A DNA stretch of 32,460 nucleotides from the NCBI GenBank assembly GCA_900546105.1, contig URBP01000013.1:1-32460 (forward strand), written 5' to 3'. A model generated the notes under the pieces. That model saw only the letters and a list, made by a program, of their open reading frames with translations. It searched no databases and was not told the origin of the DNA. Within the stretch, counting starts at the first letter, position 1. Every line of letters begins with the position of its first letter. A program made the translations under genes and the position numbers. Positions 22,882-30,212 of the stretch are shown here, piece after piece. This DNA comes from an uncultured Collinsella sp. (GTDB lineage Bacteria; Actinomycetota; Coriobacteriia; Coriobacteriales; Coriobacteriaceae).

Positions 22882-23385
22882 CTAGCCTTGATACGACGAA
22901 GCCTTGGGCGGCGTCTTGCCCTTCAAGACCTTGTGATAGTAGTCATAGGTCAGCGGGGCCTCGCCGCTCAAGCGCTCGGCGTCCTCCACCTCGCCGATAA
23001 AGAGCAGGTGCGTGCCCACATCCACGGTATCAATCAGACGGCAGCTAAACAGCGCCGCCGCGTGCTCGGGCACATAGGGCATGCCTAGCGCGGTCTCGTG
23101 GGTCTCGTACTTGGCAAACTTGTCGTAGCCACTGCTGGTGCGGAAGCCAAAGTTGCCGATATAGAGCATGTCGGCCGTCTGATCGATCACGGCCAGCGCA
23201 AAGGCCTTAGCCGATGCGATTACGCCGGACGTGACATTTTCCTTGTTCACGGCAATCGAGATGCGCGGCGGCTCGGATGTCACCTGCACCGCTGTGTTGA
23301 TAACGCAGCCGGCACGCAGCCCGTCCGTCGCGGCACTCACCACGTACAGGCCACTCGGCATGGTAAAGAACGCAGTTTTGTCCAT
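22882..23385 (-). CDS. Flavin reductase-like protein (Hrb-type)
   Basis: A 167-aa flavoprotein of the flavin reductase-like domain family, expected to bind FMN and move electrons from NAD(P)H. The opening (DKTAFFTMPSGLYVVSA), the CVINTAVQVTSEPPRISIAV segment and the C-terminal PLTYDYYHKVLKGKTPP with an SY end are typical of the N-terminal half of high-molecular-weight rubredoxin (Hrb). The ATG at 23385 has GGGGAG 9 nt upstream; upstream frame to 23523 runs through the smpB terminator and is not coding. The rubredoxin half is encoded separately 89 bp downstream. Confidence 0.86.
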   Translation of the reverse strand: MDKTAFFTMPSGLYVVSAATDGLRAGCVINTAVQVTSEPPRISIAVNKENVTSGVIASAKAFALAVIDQTADMLYIGNFGFRTSSGYDKFAKYETHETALGMPYVPEHAAALFSCRLIDTVDVGTHLLFIGEVEDAERLSGEAPLTYDYYHKVLKGKTPPKASSYQG

Positions 23386-23436
23386 AACGATCACTCCCCT
23401 AGCTCGGGTTGGAACCTCATGGATGTATGTACCCAC

Positions 23437-23470
23437 AAAAAAGGCGGCACCCATAACGGACGCCGCCTTT
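23437..23470 (-). terminator. Terminator of smpB
   Basis: AAAGGCGGC (23440-23448) pairs with GCCGCCTTT (23462-23470); on the minus strand the stem is followed by TTTTTT. It ends the TPR-smpB transcript before the flavin reductase gene. Confidence 0.88.
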
Positions 23471-23534
23471 GAGACATATGTGTCAGAACAGTAAGAAAGA
23501 TGAGACGTGTCCCACCAATCCACCTGCTAGAAAC

Positions 23535-24005
23535 CTAGCGATTGCGCTCTTTGAGGGCGCGGTCGATCTCGCGTTGGACATCACGCTTGGCCATGTCCTC
23601 GCGCTTGTCGTAGAGCTTCTTGCCGCGACCCAGACCCAGCAGCAGCTTTACGCGGCCGTCGGTATTAAAGTAGAGCTCCAACGGAACCAGCGCATAACCA
23701 CGGTTGCGAAGTTTGCCGTCAAGAAAGTCGATCTCCTTGCGGTGCAGCAGCAGACGACGCCGACGGTCGGGATCGCGATTCCACACGCCACCATGGCTAT
23801 AAGGGCGGATATGCAGGCCGACGAGCCAGCACTCCCCGCCGCGGATCAGCGCGAAGGTATCGGTGATCTGGCAGGCGCGCTCGCGAATCGACTTGACCTC
23901 GGTGCCGCTCAGTTCAATGCCACACTCAAACGTCTCATCGATAAAGTACTCGTGATGCGCCGAGCGATTCTTGGAAATGAGCTTGCGCTCGCGCTTACTG
24001 GGCAT
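23535..24005 (-). CDS. smpB: SsrA-binding protein of trans-translation
   Basis: A 156-aa RNA-binding protein that joins tmRNA to rescue stalled ribosomes. Family hallmarks are visible: NRSAHHEYFIDETFECGIEL near the start, GTEVKSIRER, the LVGLHIRPYSHGG region, DPDRRRRLLLH(R)KEI, and a basic C-terminal tail with RGKKLYDKREDMAKRD. The ATG at 24005 has AGGAGG 6 nt upstream and overlaps the end of the TPR gene by 11 bp, so the two are coupled. The tmRNA gene itself is not visible in this window. RNase R, its partner in decay of rescued messages, lies at 27885. Confidence 0.96.
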   Translation of the reverse strand: MPSKRERKLISKNRSAHHEYFIDETFECGIELSGTEVKSIRERACQITDTFALIRGGECWLVGLHIRPYSHGGVWNRDPDRRRRLLLHRKEIDFLDGKLRNRGYALVPLELYFNTDGRVKLLLGLGRGKKLYDKREDMAKRDVQREIDRALKERNR

Positions 24006-24912
24006 CGCCGGCCTCCTTGGCTCCATCGGCGTTTGAGCCCGCAGCCTCGCGCTTTGCCTTGCGCTCGGCGTTGAGCTCGGCGTCGCTCTCGCGCACCAGT
24101 TTGATAATCGCCGCGCAGGCTTCCTCGCCCACCAAGTCGCGAGCACGCACCGTCAGGCGCGTCGCCTCCTGCTTGTCGCCGTCGCTTGCAGCATCGGTCG
24201 CGCACATAATCAGGCAGATGGCAATCTCGGCCGAAGGTGAGGTCGGAACGCCCTGCAACGCCAGCTCGCCCATCACGTGCTCGTCGCTCTCCTCGGCGGC
24301 ATCCGGATAGGTGGTATGGATCTTGTTGAGCAGGCGCGTCGTATGCGCATCATTGGGCGCCAGGCGCAGCGCCAGACGCGCGCAGCCCACGGCAGCCGAA
24401 ATGTTCTCGGTCTCGGGCTCCAAGAAGTACTGACCCAAGTTGGTATAGGCGCGTGCGGCGCACTTACCGTCGCTTGCACGCTCCAGCACCGAGAACGAGA
24501 GCGATGCCCATTCCTGCTTGTCCTCGAGAGCGCGGAACAGCTCGGCCAAATCCAAGCGATAGTTGCAGTTCATGGGGTCCCAACGCACAGCCTGCATCAG
24601 GGCATTACGAGCGCTCACAAAATCCTGCTGGCGAATGTAGGCAAACGCCATATCAGAGTACAGGCGGTCAAACGGCACCTCGACCTGCACGAGCTCGCGC
24701 GGATCCTTCTCCACGCGGCGATAGGCCAAGCGCTCAAACTTGCTATCGAAGCTAAAGTATTGGCGCTTCTCCTCCGTCTTGCACTCAGCGTCGATATACT
24801 CCTCGGCGAGCTCCACCAGGCGCTCCAGCAGCGGCGTCGCCGTAGCCAGGTCGCCCTGCGCCAGATAGTTCTCGGCATACGTGATGTCTTGCAAGCTGAT
24901 GGGCAGATCCAT
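23995..24912 (-). CDS. TPR-repeat protein
   Basis: A 305-aa, mostly helical soluble protein. Helix pairs such as AYIRQQDFVSARNALMQAVRWDP and TNLGQYFLEP...GCARLALRLAPNDA carry the TPR pattern of small residues and a final Pro. The C-terminus is charged and rich in Ala, Lys and Glu. The ATG at 24912 has GAGGAG 5 nt upstream; a longer frame to 24963 lacks a site. It overlaps smpB by 11 bp. It likely acts as a protein-binding scaffold; the partner is unknown. Confidence 0.8.
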   Translation of the reverse strand: MDLPISLQDITYAENYLAQGDLATATPLLERLVELAEEYIDAECKTEEKRQYFSFDSKFERLAYRRVEKDPRELVQVEVPFDRLYSDMAFAYIRQQDFVSARNALMQAVRWDPMNCNYRLDLAELFRALEDKQEWASLSFSVLERASDGKCAARAYTNLGQYFLEPETENISAAVGCARLALRLAPNDAHTTRLLNKIHTTYPDAAEESDEHVMGELALQGVPTSPSAEIAICLIMCATDAASDGDKQEATRLTVRARDLVGEEACAAIIKLVRESDAELNAERKAKREAAGSNADGAKEAGDAQ

Positions 24913-24968
24913 GGCTACTCCTCGATCTGAGCGAAACACGGCAGGCGCCGTATATACGGTCAATACAC

Positions 24969-25000
24969 AAAACCCGGGTCTCTTACGAGGCCCGGGCGTT
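24969..25000 (-). terminator. Terminator of the tRNA pair
   Basis: CCCGGG in both arms plus inner CTC/GAG around GTAA, followed by TTTTG on the minus strand, 7 bp past tRNA-Glu. Confidence 0.8.
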
Positions 25001-25006
25001 CAATTT

Positions 25007-25083
25007 TGGTAGCCCGTACCAGATTCGAACTGGTGATCTCCGCCTTGAGAGGGCGGCGTCCTAAACCGCTAGACGAACGGGCC
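25007..25083 (-). tRNA. tRNA-Glu (anticodon CTC)
   Basis: 77 nt including encoded CCA. The acceptor stem is GGCCCGT with ACGGGCT (first pair G-U). The anticodon stem CCGCC/GGCGG holds loop CTCTCAA with anticodon CTC, and the T arm is ACCAG-TTCGAAT-CTGGT. It lies 17 bp after tRNA-Gln on the same transcript. Confidence 0.95.
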
Positions 25084-25100
25084 ATATGTAGCAAATGCAA

Positions 25101-25174
25101 TGGCTGGGATGGAGGGAGTCGAACCCCCATTGACGGAACCAGAATCCGCTGTCCTGCCATTAGACGACATCCCA
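25101..25174 (-). tRNA. tRNA-Gln (anticodon CTG)
   Basis: 74 nt including encoded CCA. The acceptor stem is TGGGATG/CATCCCA, the anticodon stem GCGGA/TCCGT holds loop TTCTGGT with anticodon CTG, and the T loop is TTCGACT. It is the first tRNA of the pair. Confidence 0.95.
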
Positions 25175-25218
25175 ATGACTGCATCGCTGCGCTCGGCTGT
25201 GCCTTTGCGCAAGAAAGA

Positions 25219-25247
25219 AATATACGGGAAGTCCCGCCGTGACGCAA
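25219..25247 (-). promoter_or_regulatory. Promoter of the tRNA-Gln/tRNA-Glu transcript
   Basis: On the minus strand TTGCGT (25242-25247) and TATATT (25219-25224) with an exact 17-bp spacer, about 45 bp before the first tRNA base. Confidence 0.7.
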
Positions 25248-25449
25248 GCCCCAATTTTGACTTTTTTGAAATTCAGTCAAATTGGCCTAATTTAGTCCAA
25301 CCCGTGAAGGACCTGTGAAGCCGACCGCTGTACACGAAGGACAAACGCCGCGAGCGGTAGCCGTCAACCGTTGGCAGATTCTACCGCGAAAACGATAGCA
25401 CCAGGCAACACAATCGAGGTATCAATGATCGCGTAGATATCGAGGCGCC

Positions 25450-25860
25450 ATGGACGAAGAGCTTGATTACCTATGGGAGACCCTGGGCCTCGAGATCACT
25501 GCTGACCTTTGGCCCGAACGGGACAAAATCCATCCCACACTGCGCCCCGCCATCACGGTGATGCAGGCAAACTACCGCCGTGCATCCTTTTTGATCATGC
25601 GGATGTCATGGCACGCGGGACTCCCCGACCTTAAGCGAATCCAGGCAAGCCTCGTCGAGCTGTCCGGCATGCCGACCGTCATATCCGAGGCGCGCCTGGA
25701 GCAGCGCCAGCGCGAGCGACTGCAACAGCAGCGGATTCCCTTTATCTGCCCCGGCATTCAGGCATACCTGCCCTTTATGGACGAGGAGTACTGGAGCGGC
25801 AAGCCCAACAAGCACGTAAAGGTCTACGATCCGCACGAATGGGCACAGCTCGAGGATTGA
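25450..25860 (+). CDS. Small regulator-like protein, possibly lacking its DNA-binding half
   Basis: A 136-aa soluble protein. The segment from YRRASFLIM to VELSGMPTVIS, and then LQQQRIPFICPGIQAYLPF (about 43-108), resembles from memory the first part of longer MarR/HTH-annotated regulators that carry IPFIVPG-QLYLPF. Those continue into a winged helix; this one stops about 28 residues later. No coding remnant is left before the next gene. GAGG lies about 4 nt before the ATG. It may be a natural short form or a truncated gene. Similarity is from memory and uncertain. Confidence 0.6.
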   Translation: MDEELDYLWETLGLEITADLWPERDKIHPTLRPAITVMQANYRRASFLIMRMSWHAGLPDLKRIQASLVELSGMPTVISEARLEQRQRERLQQQRIPFICPGIQAYLPFMDEEYWSGKPNKHVKVYDPHEWAQLED

Positions 25861-25932
25861 GCCGAGCGAGCCCGCCGATGGAAAACACGTCCCGCCCTGA
25901 GCACTCAAAACGGGTCGCACTTTCCGGAGCCG

Positions 25933-26292
25933 CTACAGCAACGCCTCGGCCCAAGCCGCTTCCCTAAAGCCGGGAATCGCAAAGTCGTCGCCCACCAGCA
26001 GCGGACGCTTGACCAGCATGCCGTCGGTCGCCAGCAGCTCGTAGCACTCCCGATCCGTCATGCCCGCATCCAGACGCGCCTTCAGGCCCAGCTCTCGATA
26101 TTTCATGCCCGACGAATTAAAGAAGCGCCGCACCGGCAGCTCCGAACGAGCAATCCAGGTCGCAAGCTCATCAGCCGTGGGATTGTCCAAAACGATATCG
26201 CGGTCGATATACTCTACCCCATGTTCGTCCAGCCATGCCTTGGCCTTCTTACAGGTCGAGCACTTGGGATATTCAACAAACAATACCGCCAT
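25933..26292 (-). CDS. ArsC/Spx/YffB-family thioredoxin-fold protein
   Basis: A 119-aa cytosolic protein of the arsenate reductase-like family. CSTC (Cys11 and Cys14) in KCSTCKKAKAWL is the redox or catalytic site; KRPLLV near residue 96 is the family's conserved Arg-Pro. In YffB/Spx-like members the function is glutathione- or RNA-polymerase-linked and not arsenate reduction, and no ars gene is nearby, so arsenate resistance should not be assumed. The ATG at 26292 has AAGGAAA about 7 nt upstream; a longer frame to 26376 lacks a site. Confidence 0.85.
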   Translation of the reverse strand: MAVLFVEYPKCSTCKKAKAWLDEHGVEYIDRDIVLDNPTADELATWIARSELPVRRFFNSSGMKYRELGLKARLDAGMTDRECYELLATDGMLVKRPLLVGDDFAIPGFREAAWAEALL

Positions 26293-26414
26293 GGGATTTC
26301 CTTTCTTAGAGAAAACAGGTGTCTGGAAAACTGCACATCGACGACCACTCGCGATTGCAGCCGTTATTGTAGTCAATGTCGAAGCATAGGCAGTCGCGAT
26401 GTCTCGTCTTAAGG

Positions 26415-26996
26415 CTAGCGCCTCGCATGGGCGCCGATCGGCCGAGTCGCATGGCGCACCAACGCCGCCGTCAGCAATACCAACAGCATGGCGGTGACAT
26501 AGCCCGCAGCATCGAATCCTAAATCGATAACGTCGAAATGCCTGCCGGGAACAAAGATCTTATGTACCTGATCGCCAACGGAGCAGGCGGCGCAAAAGAG
26601 CAATACGGGCACGCAACGGGAGCATACGCCCCACGGACGCCTGGAAAAGCAAACCACGACCACCGAGGCGAACAATCCGACGAAGAAAAACTCTACGGTA
26701 TGGGCAACGCGACGGACGTTTGTGCCCACCCACATGCGAATGGAAACAAGTCGGCCAGACTGGACATTCGAGGCAGCCGAATCGGTGCCCCCGGTCATTC
26801 CGTTCTCCGTCTGGGCTTCACCCGTGGCATCGACAGCCTGAACGCCCGTAGCCTGACCCTCTACCACACGCGCGGTGGACTCGCTCAGCAACGACGTCTC
26901 CACCGCATTTTGCTCCGTCAGCACCCAGATGCCCGCCAGCGTTACAACGAACAGAACGATCGCAGTCCATCCGATTATTTGTTTTACGCGCGACAA
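26415..26996 (-). CDS. VanZ-family membrane protein
   Basis: A 193-aa membrane protein. The VanZ pattern is clear: R-R-x-AHTVEFFFVGL (about 95-108), DQVHKIFVPGRHFDVIDLGFDAAG (142-165) and the final helix. An N-terminal helix (8-26) is followed by a 60-residue polar stretch rich in Thr, Gly and Gln, likely outside the membrane. The start is TTG at 26996 with AAGGAGG 8 nt upstream, a strong site for a weak codon. VanZ proteins give low-level teicoplanin resistance in enterococcal clusters; alone, this one only shows the family. No vanHAX genes are present. Confidence 0.82.
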   Translation of the reverse strand: MSRVKQIIGWTAIVLFVVTLAGIWVLTEQNAVETSLLSESTARVVEGQATGVQAVDATGEAQTENGMTGGTDSAASNVQSGRLVSIRMWVGTNVRRVAHTVEFFFVGLFASVVVVCFSRRPWGVCSRCVPVLLFCAACSVGDQVHKIFVPGRHFDVIDLGFDAAGYVTAMLLVLLTAALVRHATRPIGAHARR

Positions 26997-27101
26997 GGGC
27001 CAACCTCCTTTTTTTGAATATCAGCGAGTGTAGCCCCAAATGACATCGTCACCGTATCAAAATTTGAATCGCAACAGGAAGCGACAAAGCGACGCAAACT
27101 T

Positions 27102-27707
27102 CTACCCTGCCTCGCGCATCCAGCGATCGAACGTCCCCACGCACACGCCCAGGCACTTTGCTGCCTGGCTGCGGGTTATATCGCCCGCCTCATAGCTATC
27201 GCGCACCAGCTCAAACTGAGGAGGGCACGGCTTGCGAGGTCGACCGAAACGGACCCCTCGCGCCCGCGCCGCTGCAATTCCCTCCGCCTGGCGCCGATGG
27301 ATATTCTCGCGCTCCACCTGCGCCACGTAGCTCAGCAGTTGCAGCACAATATCGGCAATCAGGGTGTTGGTCACATCCGGCGCGCCGCTGGCCCTGACGC
27401 GCGTGTCAAGCAATGGCATGTCCAACACCACAATGGCAACCCCGAGCTCCTTGGTAATGCGTCGCCATTCCTCAAGAATCTCGGAGTAATTACGGCCAAG
27501 CCGGTCGATAGAAAGCACCACCAGCACGTCCCCGTCTCCCAGGACGTGTAGCAGCTCGCGATAACGCGGTCGATCGAAGTCCTTGCCGCTCGCATGGTCG
27601 GCATAAATATTCGCCGAGCCCACGCCATAGGCGCCCAGCGCATCCAGCTGCCGATTAAGGTTCTGATCGCGCGAACTCACCCGCGCATAACCGTACACCG
27701 TCGCCAT
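27102..27707 (-). CDS. Serine recombinase (resolvase/invertase type)
   Basis: A 201-aa site-specific recombinase. The catalytic serine is in YGYARVSSRDQNLNRQ near residue 10, with LVVLSIDRLGRNYSEI and the VERENIHRRQAEGIAAARARG linker helix, then a short HTH (SQAAKCLGVCVGTFDRWM). This is the length and layout of Pin/Hin or resolvase enzymes, with all catalytic residues. I chose the ATG at 27707 with GGGG just upstream; a TTG at 27737 lies inside the palindrome at 27726-27766. No transposase or flipped segment is seen beside it. Its role may be phase switching or it may be a remnant of a mobile element. Confidence 0.88.
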   Translation of the reverse strand: MATVYGYARVSSRDQNLNRQLDALGAYGVGSANIYADHASGKDFDRPRYRELLHVLGDGDVLVVLSIDRLGRNYSEILEEWRRITKELGVAIVVLDMPLLDTRVRASGAPDVTNTLIADIVLQLLSYVAQVERENIHRRQAEGIAAARARGVRFGRPRKPCPPQFELVRDSYEAGDITRSQAAKCLGVCVGTFDRWMREAG

Positions 27708-27725
27708 CTCATCCCCGCTTTCTTG

Positions 27726-27766
27726 AAAACCTGCCAAAAAGGGACAGGTTTATTTTGGTAGGTTTT
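27726..27766. repeat. GGGACA-core palindrome before the recombinase gene
   Basis: AAAACCTGCCAAAA (27726-27739) faces TTTTGGTAGGTTTT (27753-27766) with one wobble, around AGGGACAGGTTTA. The inner 29 bp (27732-27760) match the GGGGACA family. It starts 19 bp upstream of the recombinase ATG. Confidence 0.6.
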
Positions 27767-27830
27767 ACCTCTCAAATAGCAGGTAAGCGGTCGGCCGAGC
27801 AGACGGCAAGGTAGCCACGATTCAAATGCG

Positions 27831-27856
27831 AAGGGCGGTCCCGAAAGGCCGCCCTC
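27831..27856 (-). terminator. Weak hairpin after rnr
   Basis: AGGGCGG (27831-27837) pairs with CCGCCCT (27850-27856). On the minus strand only TTCG follows, so termination is uncertain. It lies about 29 bp past the rnr stop. Confidence 0.4.
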
Positions 27857-27884
27857 CGCTCCCCCGCCACGAGTCGGGATTTAG

Positions 27885-30020
27885 CTAATGGATAAGCTTA
27901 AAGTCCAAGTGTCCACGCGTGGTATTGACGCGCGAGACCTCGATAATCACGCGCTGGCCCAGTTCATAGCGAGTCCCCGTGTCGGCGCCCGTCAGCGTAA
28001 GCGCGTCCTCGTCGAACTCGAACCACTCGTTGCCCAGGCTCTTAATTGAAACCAGGCCCTCGACCTGCGTCAAATCCAGGCGTACGAACAGGCCCATACT
28101 GCTAACCCACGAGACGGTTCCGGCATAGCGCTCGCCCAGACGGTCCTCATAGTACTGGGCAATCTTGATCTTTTGCGTCGCATGGCTGGCGGCATCTGCC
28201 GCGCGCTCGGCATCGCTGCATGCGCGGCAGATCTGCGGCAGAATGCGCGGCAGCGACTCGCGCCCCTTGCCGATCAGCCGCGGCGTACGGACCAAGGCGT
28301 CCTTGCCGCCGAGCTGCTCATAGGCCAACTGCAGTTTGAGCACGCGGTGCACCACCAGATCGGGGTAGCGACGGATGGGACTCGTAAAGTGACAGTAGCA
28401 CGGCGCGGCGAGCGCAAAGTGGCCCTCGTTGCGCGGCTTGTACAGCGCGCGCTGCATGCTGCGCAGAAGCAGCGTGTTGACGAGCGGTGCGTTGGCCGTA
28501 CCGGCGGCAGCATCGACTGCAGCCTGCAGCTCATCGGGACTCCCCAGGGCAATACCGGCAGCACGGCGATCGTCGATGATGCCTAACTGCGCCAGCGCAA
28601 CGGCGGCACCGTGCAGGCTATCGGGGCTCGGATCCTCATGCACGCGATAGCAGGCCTCGATATCACGGTCTGCCAGCCACTCTGCAACGCACTCGTTGGC
28701 GAGCAGCATGGCTTCCTCGATAAGCGACGTGGCACACGAACGCTCACGCGCCACAATCTGCACGGGTACTCCGTCCTCATCCAATAGAGCGCGAATCTCG
28801 GCCGTGTCAAAATCGACTGAGCCGCGAGCACGACGAATACGACGGCGAAGTTCGGCGAGTTCGTTGGCGGCGACAAGGAAATCGCCGAGGTCGATGTTGT
28901 AGCCGCGGGCGGTCTCCTCGCACGCAAGACCGCGCTCAAGCGCTTCCTCGCGCGAGGTCTCAGCAGCCGCAACATCCTCGGCCGCACCCTCCAGCACCGA
29001 ATACTCAACCGCGCCGGCACGCACCAGCAGCGCCTCGGCGCCGTCATAGTCCATACGCACACGCGAGCGAATCACGCTGGGGTACGGATCGTAATGCCGC
29101 ACGCGACCCTGCTCATCGAGCTCGATATCGACGGTAAACGCAAGACGGTCCTCGTCAGGGCGAAGCGAGCACAGGTCACAGGACAGTCGCTCGGGCAGCA
29201 TGGGAAGCACACGATCGGCCAGATACACCGATGTCGTACGATGGCGAGCCTCAAGATCGATATGCCCGTCCCAAGCCACATAGTGTGAAACGTCGGCGAT
29301 ATGCACGCCCAGCTTGTAGCCACCCTCGGGCGTACGCTCCAGCGAAATGGCATCGTCAAAGTCGCGCGCGTCGACCGGGTCGATCGTGATGACAAAGCGG
29401 TCGCGCAGATCGCGGCGGAGCGGGTCCTTAAGCGCCGCGGACACATCGAGCGAAAGCCCCTCGGCCTCGTCTAGCGCGGCCTCGGGATAGCTATCGGTAT
29501 AGCCGTAACGCGCCATCACATATTGAACGCCCAAATCGGGCGCGTCATCTCCGCCAATGCGGCGTTCGATCGTCACAGTGCCCGATTCCAGGCGCGTCGG
29601 GTAGGTCAAAATGCGCGCGACAACAGCATCACCCGGGTGGACGCCCAGACAATCCGCCGAGGTATCCTCGGGCAGAATGAAGAAGTCGGCCTTCAGACGC
29701 GAATCGAGCGGCTCGATCACACCAAGCGGACCGGCGGTCTGGTACGTGCCCACCACGCTTATGGCTGCACGCTCAACCACGCCTTCGATCACGGCGCGCC
29801 GTTCACCGTGTGGACTGTTCTTAATGCTCACGGCAACGGTATCGCCATCCATGATCTCGCGCTTACCGCGGCCCATGACCTTGTAGTCGCCGTTTTCGGT
29901 TACGACGTAGGCGCTATGCTCATGGAGCTGCACGCGTCCGGTCAGGCTCGGACGGCGTTCGTTGCGCACCGGCCCGCGCTTATTGCGAGCTCCACGCTTA
30001 TGCTTGTTATTGCGCCCCAT
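27885..30020 (-). CDS. rnr: Ribonuclease R
   Basis: A 3'-to-5' exoribonuclease (711 aa) that degrades structured RNA and, with tmRNA and SmpB, faulty messages. Visible: a basic N-terminus (KHKRGARNKRG), OB-fold cold-shock domains (about 25-165), the RNB core with IDPVDARDFDDAISL (Asp214, 220, 222 and 223 as metal ligands), HRVLKLQL with the CHFTSPIRRYPDLVVH segment, and a C-terminal S1 domain (YAGTVSWVSSMGLFVRLD) that ends soon after. The long lysine-rich tail of the E. coli enzyme is missing. AGGAGG lies about 6 nt before the ATG at 30020. Confidence 0.95.
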   Translation of the reverse strand: MGRNNKHKRGARNKRGPVRNERRPSLTGRVQLHEHSAYVVTENGDYKVMGRGKREIMDGDTVAVSIKNSPHGERRAVIEGVVERAAISVVGTYQTAGPLGVIEPLDSRLKADFFILPEDTSADCLGVHPGDAVVARILTYPTRLESGTVTIERRIGGDDAPDLGVQYVMARYGYTDSYPEAALDEAEGLSLDVSAALKDPLRRDLRDRFVITIDPVDARDFDDAISLERTPEGGYKLGVHIADVSHYVAWDGHIDLEARHRTTSVYLADRVLPMLPERLSCDLCSLRPDEDRLAFTVDIELDEQGRVRHYDPYPSVIRSRVRMDYDGAEALLVRAGAVEYSVLEGAAEDVAAAETSREEALERGLACEETARGYNIDLGDFLVAANELAELRRRIRRARGSVDFDTAEIRALLDEDGVPVQIVARERSCATSLIEEAMLLANECVAEWLADRDIEACYRVHEDPSPDSLHGAAVALAQLGIIDDRRAAGIALGSPDELQAAVDAAAGTANAPLVNTLLLRSMQRALYKPRNEGHFALAAPCYCHFTSPIRRYPDLVVHRVLKLQLAYEQLGGKDALVRTPRLIGKGRESLPRILPQICRACSDAERAADAASHATQKIKIAQYYEDRLGERYAGTVSWVSSMGLFVRLDLTQVEGLVSIKSLGNEWFEFDEDALTLTGADTGTRYELGQRVIIEVSRVNTTRGHLDFKLIH

Positions 30021-30070
30021 GGCGCCTCCTAACTATCGATTGCCGTTTACATCCCAAGAGTCTACCCAAA

Positions 30071-30155
30071 TGATCCCTAGGGGACAGAGGAAAACGGATC
30101 ACATAGATAGACCAGCGCCGCGATGATCCGCAATCCTGCCGTCCCCTAGGGATCA
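30071..30155. repeat. Inverted pair of GGGGACA-core elements
   Basis: TGATCCCTAGGGGAC (30071-30085) is exactly inverted at 30141-30155. Each half is itself a short palindromic element: 30071-30101 has TGATCC/GGATCA ends, and 30124-30155 has the same ends reversed, so the two inner ends (CGGATCA/TGATCCG) also pair. The ends differ from all other copies in the window while the CTAGGGGAC core stays. It sits between ftsX and rnr. Confidence 0.65.
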
Positions 30156-30188
30156 AAAAACGGGCCGCCCCATAAGAGACGACCCGTT
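30155..30188 (-). terminator. Terminator of ftsEX
   Basis: AACGGGCCGCC (30159-30169) pairs with GACGACCCGTT (30178-30188), allowing two wobbles on the minus strand, then TTTTTT. It lies 25 bp past the ftsX stop. Confidence 0.85.
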
Positions 30189-30212
30189 GGAAGGGATGAA
30201 TTCCAGGCATGC

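Noticed and set aside
24960..25318. Short proteins over the tRNA genes
   Set aside because: They are translations of the two tRNAs, the promoter and the terminator.
25933..26292. Arsenate resistance gene
   Set aside because: The protein is of the ArsC/Spx fold family, but no ars partners are nearby and the fold has several roles.
26415..26996. Glycopeptide resistance locus
   Set aside because: Only a VanZ-family gene is present; there are no vanHAX or VanRS genes.
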